Translations under genes and position numbers: made by a program
Shown: in pieces, positions 40,544 to 46,120 of the stretch
Position numbering within the stretch: position 1 is the stretch's first letter
Layout: each line of letters begins with the position of its first letter
The notes under the pieces: generated by a model
Databases searched by the model: none
Seen by the model: only the letters and a program-made list of their open reading frames with translations
Told to the model about the DNA's origin: nothing
Source: Spirochaetales bacterium
GTDB lineage: Bacteria > Spirochaetota > Spirochaetia > DSM-2461
Assembly (NCBI GenBank): GCA_028532905.1
Contig: JAQQAM010000128.1
Coordinates: forward strand, 1-46,120
Reading direction: 5' to 3'
DNA length: 46,120 bases

Positions 40544-41911
40544 ATGAATAAAAAGATTGTTTTAATCGGTGCCGGAAGCGCCCAGTTCGGTCTGGGAACA
40601 CTGGGAGATATTTTCACCAGCACAATCCTGAAAGGATCAGAAATAACTCTGCTGGATATTAACGGAGAGGCTCTTAAGAAGGTGGATGAGACCGCCCAGG
40701 CTTTTATCAGCAAGGAGAACCTGGATTTTACCGTAACAAGCACAACCAGGCGGAAGGAGGCCTTGAAAGGAGCCGACTTTATCATCATCTCCATTGAGGT
40801 GGGGGACCGTTTCAAACTCTGGGATGAGGACTGGAAAACCCCTCTCCAGTACGGTATCAGCCAGGTGTACGGCGAAAACGGCGGAGCCGGAGGAGTCTTC
40901 CATGCTCTGAGAATCATCCCCCCTATTCTGGAGATCTGCGGCGATGCGGTGGAAATCTGTCCCGAAGCCCATATTTTCTGCTACTCCAACCCCATGACAG
41001 CCATTACCACGACGGTCCACAGAGCCTATCCGGGAATCAGATTCACCGGTCTGTGCCATGAAATAGCCTCTCTGGAACGCTACCTTCCTGCGATTCTGGA
41101 CATGCCCTTTGAGGATATGGACCTCACATCCGGAGGACTGAACCATTTCAGCTGCCTCCTCAAGGCAAAGGACAGGAACACCGGACGGGACCTGTACCCC
41201 GAAATAATGGAGAAGGCTCCTGTTTTCTTCGAATCCGAACCGGGATACAGCGATATGCTGGACTATTACAACAGGACCGGAGAAATGATTCATACAGAGG
41301 GAGCCACCGGCCGTCATGATCTGGGAATAGAGAGAAGCGCCTACTCCTGGGCCGACCGGAAGCTGTTTCAGTTTATTATGGAGACCTACGGTCTGCTGCC
41401 CATCACCGGAGACAGCCACTTCGGAGAATATCTGAGCTGGGCCTGGGAAGTGGCCGACCACAGAGGCATTTTGGATTTCTATGACTTCTACAAGCTGATG
41501 CTGGGAGAAATGGCGGACCCAGAAATCCACCTGGAAGTGAAAGAGAGGATCGTGGCCATTATGGAGGGTATCAGTACAGACAGCGGAGCCCTGGAAGCGG
41601 CTGTGAATGTACCCAATGACGGACTGATCGCAGACCTGCCCTCCTGGATTGCCGTTGAGGTTCCCGGAACGGTTCATGCAGATGGAGTCAAGGGCAATGT
41701 ACTGGGAGAACTTCCCAAGGGATTCAGCGCCCTGCTGAGAAACTATACCGGCACCTATGATCTGACGGCAGAAGCCATACTGACGGGTAGAAAAGACTAC
41801 GTTGTACAGGCTCTTCTGGCCAACCCGGTGGTGAACAAGGCCCTCCCCCTGAAAGACCTGACAGACAGGATGATCAGTCAGCAGGGCAAATGGCTCTCCT
41901 ATCTGAAATAA
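40544..41911 (+). CDS. Glycoside hydrolase family 4 enzyme (probable alpha-glycosidase)
   Basis: This 455-residue cytoplasmic enzyme uses NAD and a metal ion in the unusual oxidise-then-eliminate mechanism of family GH4. Visible marks: NAD-binding GAGSAQFGLGTLGD at the start, SIEVGDRFKLW, YSNPMTAIT, and the metal site Cys171-His172 in GLCHEIASLERY with a conserved loop (SGGLNHFSCLL). CHE-type motifs have been linked to alpha-glucosidases, whereas alpha-galactosidases and glucuronidases often carry CHS or CHG, so alpha-glucoside-type activity is my guess. ACAAGGAGCAAAGA precedes the ATG. The divergent LacI gene is the likely regulator. Confidence 0.9.
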   Translation: MNKKIVLIGAGSAQFGLGTLGDIFTSTILKGSEITLLDINGEALKKVDETAQAFISKENLDFTVTSTTRRKEALKGADFIIISIEVGDRFKLWDEDWKTPLQYGISQVYGENGGAGGVFHALRIIPPILEICGDAVEICPEAHIFCYSNPMTAITTTVHRAYPGIRFTGLCHEIASLERYLPAILDMPFEDMDLTSGGLNHFSCLLKAKDRNTGRDLYPEIMEKAPVFFESEPGYSDMLDYYNRTGEMIHTEGATGRHDLGIERSAYSWADRKLFQFIMETYGLLPITGDSHFGEYLSWAWEVADHRGILDFYDFYKLMLGEMADPEIHLEVKERIVAIMEGISTDSGALEAAVNVPNDGLIADLPSWIAVEVPGTVHADGVKGNVLGELPKGFSALLRNYTGTYDLTAEAILTGRKDYVVQALLANPVVNKALPLKDLTDRMISQQGKWLSYLK

Positions 41912-41916
41912 GCCTT

Positions 41917-41947
41917 ATCCGGAACAGGTTCCACCCCCTGTCCGGAT
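41917..41947. terminator. Hairpin between GH4 and lipase-like genes
   Basis: ATCCGG-A-ACAGG pairs with CCTGT-CCGGAT, an 11-bp stem with one bulged A, in the gap between two convergent genes. No T-run follows on either side, so it may be a weak terminator or just an mRNA end stabiliser. Confidence 0.4.
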
Positions 41948-41966
41948 TCTGCCGGGCAGAGACAGC

Positions 41967-42995
41967 TCAGGAATCGGCCAGGGCGTTCCAGAGCTTGCTG
42001 GCATAAAACACGGGCTGATGGTCATCGGCTATCAGCCCCATTCCCTCATGAAGCTCGTTCAGATGAGTCTTCCATTCCTCCAGGCTCATCTGCAGATGGT
42101 CATCGATCCGGCTGAGAAGCTTTCTGGATTTGTTTTTATCAAACAGATCGGTCCAGAGTTCACTGAGTTCCTTTTCCCGGGCAGTCCGCTCCTCTTTTGT
42201 CTGAAGCATTCTGCTTTTCTGCTCTTCCAGACTGAAAACGGGACGCTCCATCAGAACCTCCCCTTTCCGGGAAATAAAGACAAGCTGTCCGGGGTCTTTG
42301 AAGTTGAAATCCAGAGACGGCAGATCAGGGGGCACCATGGGCACAGGATCACGCCCGTGCTCCACCCGCCACACCGGCCGGTCCTGAATCAAATCAACAA
42401 AATCCTGATCTCCCACCCGGGGGGCACCATACACATAGAGTCCCGCCGCATGGGGAATCCGGGCAAAACAGAGGGTAGCCAGAGCGCCTCCCAGACTGTG
42501 TCCGCAGATCCACAGGGGTCTTTTTCTTTTCTCACTCTGCAGAGTGATTAGAAACTGCTCCAGCCCGTCCTCTCCGCTCCAGACTTCCTCCAGTCCCTTG
42601 AGAAAGCCCTTATGCACCTTCCCTCCCCTGTCAAAATCAACAGGCAGGGTATTCAGATCCGTCCGGATCTCATGAAGAACCGATGAGCTTTTCAGTTCGG
42701 TTCCCCGGAAGGAGACAATCACGGCTTTCCGGTTCCAGCTGACCATGCATTCAGTCCCTTTCCCCTGAAAGAATCTGAAATGATCAAAACCTGCCAGCTG
42801 AAAGGCCATCCGGGCAAACCCGGGGTGGCAGTAGGCCAGAAAGGCACATTCTGCAAACCACCAGGCATTTACCAGAGAGAACTCCCTGTCTTTAAACCGG
42901 GGTGTCCGGTTTCCTGGATTTTCAAAATAGCGGTAGTTCATATCCGGAGGGATAATATCGTATTGTCCCGGATCAGGGATCTCTTTCCTATTCAT
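41967..42995 (-). CDS. Class 3 lipase-like alpha/beta hydrolase
   Basis: This 342-residue protein has the class 3 lipase block: VSFRGTE, VHKGFLKGLEEV, LWICGHSLGGALATLCFARIP with nucleophile Ser, YVYGAPRVGD and VEHGRDPVPMVPP with the acid Asp. By eye the expected final His (usually ...YRHVG.LV..) is FKDPGQLVFIS here, so the His may be Asp. If so the triad is incomplete, unless another His substitutes. There is no signal peptide. A ~90-residue acidic helical tail follows. AAAGGTG precedes the ATG. It lies 29 nt behind ptsP on the same strand, so the two probably share a message. Confidence 0.85.
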   Translation of the reverse strand: MNRKEIPDPGQYDIIPPDMNYRYFENPGNRTPRFKDREFSLVNAWWFAECAFLAYCHPGFARMAFQLAGFDHFRFFQGKGTECMVSWNRKAVIVSFRGTELKSSSVLHEIRTDLNTLPVDFDRGGKVHKGFLKGLEEVWSGEDGLEQFLITLQSEKRKRPLWICGHSLGGALATLCFARIPHAAGLYVYGAPRVGDQDFVDLIQDRPVWRVEHGRDPVPMVPPDLPSLDFNFKDPGQLVFISRKGEVLMERPVFSLEEQKSRMLQTKEERTAREKELSELWTDLFDKNKSRKLLSRIDDHLQMSLEEWKTHLNELHEGMGLIADDHQPVFYASKLWNALADS

Positions 42996-43024
42996 GCTTC
43001 ACCTTTGTACGGATTTTCGTCAAA

Positions 43025-45268
43025 TCAGGCCAGGGGGTATCGTTCCTGCAGGGATTTCATATACCGGTCCATCTCATCCAGACGTTTGATGGATAGAATT
43101 TCCCGGCTGATATCCTCTACCTCGTTCAGAGAAAACTGCATCAGCCTCTGCTTGACGGCATCCACTCTGGAGGGAGCCACACTGAGCTTCCGTATCCCCA
43201 TCCCCACAAGAACGGGTACCAGCAGGGGATCCGATGCAATATCACCGCAGACGGAAATCTGATCCGCCTTGTCACCGGCTTCTTCCATTATGGAGGCCAG
43301 AACCTTCAGAACTGTGGGATGATGACTTCTGTAGAGATGACTGAGATTCTCATTGGTTCTGTCCACGGCCAGAAGGTACATGGTCAGGTCGTTGGAACCG
43401 ATAGAAAGGAAATCGCTGTACTCCGCCAGTTCCCCGGCGGCCATCGCCGCAGAGGGGAGTTCCACCATGGCGCCCACCCGGGGACGGGCGTTAAAAGGGT
43501 CTCCCCGCTCTTCCAGCTGCTTCATACAGAATTCCAGTTCCTCCCGGGCCTGGAGCAGCTCTTCCACTCCGGAAACCATGGGAAACATAATGCCCAGATC
43601 CGCACCTGCCCCGGCCCGGAGCATGGCTCTGAGCTGATCATGGAACATTTCCCGGTTGGCCAGAGAAAACCGGATGCCCCGTACCCCCAGAAAGGGATTG
43701 CTCTCGGCCTCGCTGCGCCCTTGCAGGAGCTTGTCTCCGCCGATATCGGCTGTCCGCAGGGTGACGGGTTTGCCGCTCTGGCTCTCAACAATGGAGCGGT
43801 AGAGCCTGTACTGCTGCTCCTCGGAAAGAAAATCATTCTTCAGAATAAAAGGGAACTCGCTCCGGTACAGACCGATTCCCTCGGCTCCCTCTCTCTTGGC
43901 ATCCTCAGCATCTTTGAGGATATTGATATTGGCATGGACAGATACGGGTTCCCCGTCTGATAAATGCCCTTTCAGGATATAGGAGCCCTGTGTCCGGAGC
44001 TTCCGTTTTTCCTTGTCCAGAATAGCGGCTCTGATTTTATCATCCGGGCGGATATATAGTTTTCCGCTGGTGGCATCCAGAAGAAGAGGAAGCCCTTCGG
44101 GAACATTCAGAAGGGATTTGTCATCGGTAATCAGAACAGGTACGGACAGAGACCGGGCCAGAATGGAGATATGCGCCGTAACACCGGCTCCTCTGAGAAC
44201 CACCCCGGCCACTCCCTCCACGGCCAGACGGAAAAGATCGGAAGGATAGATGTGCCTGGACAGAACAATCTTGTCGTTATAGCTGAATCCGGCCTTGTCA
44301 GGCCTGGCCATGTTGGACAGGATGCGGTATCCCAGATCTCTCACATCCTGAGCCTTTTCGGCCAGCCTGGCTTCGCTCATGGAAGCAAACCGGTCGGCAT
44401 AGGACTGAATCACCTCCCTGACAGATGCAGCCGCACTGCGCCCGTCTCTGATCCCTTTCCGCATTTTTTCAAGAAAGCTGTTGTCTTTCAGCATATACAG
44501 CTGGGCTGTGAAGATCAGAGAGATCATCTCGGTATCAGTAAAAGAGGTGCTTTTCTGTATTTTTTCCAGCTGGGAAGAGGAGAGTTCAAGGGCTTTCTCA
44601 AAGAGCTCCATCTCCCCGTCTACAGATCCGGAGGAGGCGATTGTATCGGCCACACTGTCAATATCCGACCAGACGGGCAGCGCCGTTCCCTGGGCAATTC
44701 CCGCAGAGGCCTTCAGTCCCCGGATGACCCGGGAACGGGGCACTGGTACAGAAGCACCCTTTTCCGCCGGTACGATAAAGGCTGTGGCTTCTGCCAGCAT
44801 ATCCCCTAAAAGTGAGGCGGCTTTTCTCAGGTCCGCCGTGTCTTCCCTGCTGAAGGCGCCGGGAGACTGGTGAGCCAGCATCAGAACCCCCAGCTTCTCG
44901 GGTCCCCTGACAACCGGGATCAGTATCTTTGTGCGGAAGGGACTCTTGTCCTCCTCTTTATAGGAGATGATTCTGACCGAATCATCCCGGAAGGCCCGTC
45001 CCAGTTCACTGTCATCCAGAGCAAAGCGCAGGGGCATTTTATTTTTGCCGCAGCGCATACTGTCCCAGTAGTCACCACTGTCATATCCTGCCCGGAGAAC
45101 CAGTTCTCTGGTGGATTCATCATATCCGAAAATGGCCCCCAGAGAAGCTCCTGACTGTTCCATCAGGGGTGAAATGGCCTCCTTCAGAAATCCGTCCATT
45201 TCCTGATCTGTCTCAAACAAAGAGGCCTTATTACTTATACTCGATAGAGCGTCGCTGTATTTATGCAC
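43025..45268 (-). CDS. ptsP: PTS enzyme I with GAF domain (EI-Ntr, PtsP)
   Basis: This 747-residue cytoplasmic enzyme passes phosphate from PEP to an HPr-like carrier. Residues ~1-165 are a GAF sensor domain. Then comes EI: GLKASAGIAQGTA, a His-domain with GVTAHISILARS (the active His is in TAH, where sugar-type EI has TSH), and the C-terminal PEP-binding barrel: GIGLYRSEFPFI, TLRTADIGGDK, NPFLGVRGIR, FPMVSGVEELLQAREEL, GAMVELPSAA, DFLSIGSNDLTMYLLAVDR and the catalytic Cys in SVCGDIASDP. The GAF front makes it the PtsP class, which usually serves regulation rather than sugar uptake. It starts with GTG at 45268; TATATT ends 6 nt before and no ribosome binding site exists, so it is probably leaderless. 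No HPr or EIIA is in the window. Confidence 0.93.
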   Translation of the reverse strand: MHKYSDALSSISNKASLFETDQEMDGFLKEAISPLMEQSGASLGAIFGYDESTRELVLRAGYDSGDYWDSMRCGKNKMPLRFALDDSELGRAFRDDSVRIISYKEEDKSPFRTKILIPVVRGPEKLGVLMLAHQSPGAFSREDTADLRKAASLLGDMLAEATAFIVPAEKGASVPVPRSRVIRGLKASAGIAQGTALPVWSDIDSVADTIASSGSVDGEMELFEKALELSSSQLEKIQKSTSFTDTEMISLIFTAQLYMLKDNSFLEKMRKGIRDGRSAAASVREVIQSYADRFASMSEARLAEKAQDVRDLGYRILSNMARPDKAGFSYNDKIVLSRHIYPSDLFRLAVEGVAGVVLRGAGVTAHISILARSLSVPVLITDDKSLLNVPEGLPLLLDATSGKLYIRPDDKIRAAILDKEKRKLRTQGSYILKGHLSDGEPVSVHANINILKDAEDAKREGAEGIGLYRSEFPFILKNDFLSEEQQYRLYRSIVESQSGKPVTLRTADIGGDKLLQGRSEAESNPFLGVRGIRFSLANREMFHDQLRAMLRAGAGADLGIMFPMVSGVEELLQAREELEFCMKQLEERGDPFNARPRVGAMVELPSAAMAAGELAEYSDFLSIGSNDLTMYLLAVDRTNENLSHLYRSHHPTVLKVLASIMEEAGDKADQISVCGDIASDPLLVPVLVGMGIRKLSVAPSRVDAVKQRLMQFSLNEVEDISREILSIKRLDEMDRYMKSLQERYPLA

Positions 45269-45274
45269 ATTACA

Positions 45275-45303
45275 AATATAATAATCCCTGACTCAATGAT
45301 CAA
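45275..45303 (-). promoter_or_regulatory. Promoter of ptsP
   Basis: Reading leftward, TTGATC (45298-45303) and TATATT (45275-45280) have a 17-bp spacer. The -10 ends 6 nt before the GTG at 45268. Confidence 0.5.
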
Positions 45304-45356
45304 ATTCATAGACAATAAGGATGAAAGAGTTTAAAAATAGAGTCCGGGAGAATGAT

Positions 45357-46120
45357 ATGAAGAAAGAACTGTTGAAAAAAGCGGGTAAGATGCTTGTGTG
45401 CGGATTTCAGGGACTGGACTACTCTGAACATGCCCGTTTCTGTACCGAAGAACTCCTTATCGGCAACTGGATCATATTTTCCAGAAACGTGGACACCTTG
45501 CCCCAGCTGGCCGAACTGAACAGTGAAATGCGCCTGAAGACCCTGGAGCACAACGGTTTTGAACCCTTTATGACCATAGACCAGGAGGGGGGGATTGTCA
45601 GCCGCCTCCACGGCGATATGAACCACTACCCGGGAGCCATGGCCTGCTCCGCAGCGGGAATACAATATCTGGAACAGGCCTACCGGATCATGGCCTCTCA
45701 TCTGAAACAACTGGGGTTCAACATGAATCTGGCTCCCGTTGCCGATATCAACAGCAATCCTCTGAATCCCATTGTGGGTCCCAGAAGCTTTGGGGACAAT
45801 CCCCGGCAGGTGAGCGAGGCTGTTCTCGCAGCGGCCCGAATCAGTCTGGATGCCGGTATGATTCCCAGCCTGAAGCACTTTCCCGGCCACGGGGATACAG
45901 CAGCAGACTCCCATCATGAAATGCCCCTTCTCCCCTACAGTTATGATCAGCTGGAACACAGAGAGCTCATCCCCTTTATCAAGGGAATTGAAGCAGGACT
46001 CCCGGCCATAACTGTGGCTCATATGAATGTCCCCGCCATGGACGGAAGCGGTCTGCCTGCCTCCCTCTCCCGTAAAATTATTACGGAAGTTCTGAGGAAT
46101 ACCCTGGGATTTGAAGGACT
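45357..46120 (+). CDS. GH3 glycosidase, NagZ-like, partial (runs off right edge)
   Basis: This partial CDS (254 codons visible) is missing from the ORF track. It is a glycoside hydrolase family 3 enzyme of the beta-N-acetylhexosaminidase type: MLVCGFQGLDYS, TIDQEGGIVSRL, NMNLAPVADIN, GPRSFGDNP and KHFPGHGDTAADSHHEMPLL, whose His-containing loop carries the acid/base of NagZ. It may recycle cell-wall muropeptides or cleave other GlcNAc glycosides. No signal peptide is visible, so it is likely cytoplasmic. The ATG at 45357 follows GGGAG at six bases; an in-frame ATG at 45321 is possible but has no proper spacing. It is divergent from ptsP. Confidence 0.9.
   Translation, partial: MKKELLKKAGKMLVCGFQGLDYSEHARFCTEELLIGNWIIFSRNVDTLPQLAELNSEMRLKTLEHNGFEPFMTIDQEGGIVSRLHGDMNHYPGAMACSAAGIQYLEQAYRIMASHLKQLGFNMNLAPVADINSNPLNPIVGPRSFGDNPRQVSEAVLAAARISLDAGMIPSLKHFPGHGDTAADSHHEMPLLPYSYDQLEHRELIPFIKGIEAGLPAITVAHMNVPAMDGSGLPASLSRKIITEVLRNTLGFEG

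Noticed and set aside
40637-41677. 346-codon minus-strand ORF
   Set aside because: It is opposite the GH4 gene, which has intact NAD and metal motifs; the minus frame has none.

Overview
The window looks like a chromosomal segment from a free-living spirochaete (Spirochaetaceae/Spirochaetales; Oceanispirochaeta- or Spirochaeta-like). This is an inference from protein style: binding proteins whose signal peptides end in FA-NGxQ, a mid-range GC content, many sugar ABC systems with LacI/AraC/YesMN regulators, and a dense rimO/rodZ-like/lolA housekeeping block. I see no rRNA, tRNA, CRISPR array, transposase or phage gene.

Layout. (1) 1-8160: a YesM/YesN-type two-component pair (the YesN gene runs off the left edge) is divergent from an RbsABC-type sugar ABC transporter (binding protein, double ATPase, permease). 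Two small genes and an orphan lipoprotein paralogue of the binding protein follow. (2) 8166-10410: a uroporphyrinogen-decarboxylase (URO-D)/MtaA-like gene and a LacI regulator. (3) 10466-17493: the most unusual part. An NtrC-family response regulator and a soluble histidine kinase are divergent from araFGH, a high-affinity L-arabinose transporter. The kinase carries an AraG/RbsA-like ABC ATPase domain at its N-terminus, followed by PAS and kinase domains. The 275-bp divergent spacer holds a sigma-54 type -24/-12 promoter facing araF and an upstream cluster of TTTCCCA/TGGGAAA half-sites, so the sensor, regulator, binding sites, promoter and target all lie together. (4) 17580-26200: two more URO-D-like genes, an aldose-1-epimerase-like gene, two AraC regulators and an 1108-residue DUF5107-TPR protein. 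(5) 26194-35605: a core block with acyP, a receiver-only regulator, recX, rpsI-rplM, then a tightly overlapping series lolA - rodZ-like - rimO - UvrD/PcrA helicase - aminotransferase fragment - membrane protein, and a divergent UMP kinase. (6) 35631-46120: a PflX-like radical SAM protein, a rifampin-phosphotransferase/PEP-synthase-like protein, a LacI regulator divergent from a GH4 glycosidase, a class 3 lipase-like protein, a GAF-containing PTS enzyme I (PtsP), and a GH3/NagZ-like gene that runs off the right edge.

How it fits together. Most of the window handles sensing and uptake of plant-type sugars, with several regulator classes each next to its likely target. The lead candidate for something new is the ABC-ATPase/histidine-kinase fusion. 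It keeps Walker A and Walker B but has a degraded signature motif and lacks the switch histidine, which suggests a transporter-mimicking sensor rather than a pump motor. Second-tier observations are a Walker A Gly-to-Val change in the first transporter's ATPase, a set of genes whose predicted -10 boxes sit 6-9 nt before the start codon (leaderless candidates), an in-frame repeat tail just after a stop codon, and a class III aminotransferase-like protein with no recognisable PLP-binding core.
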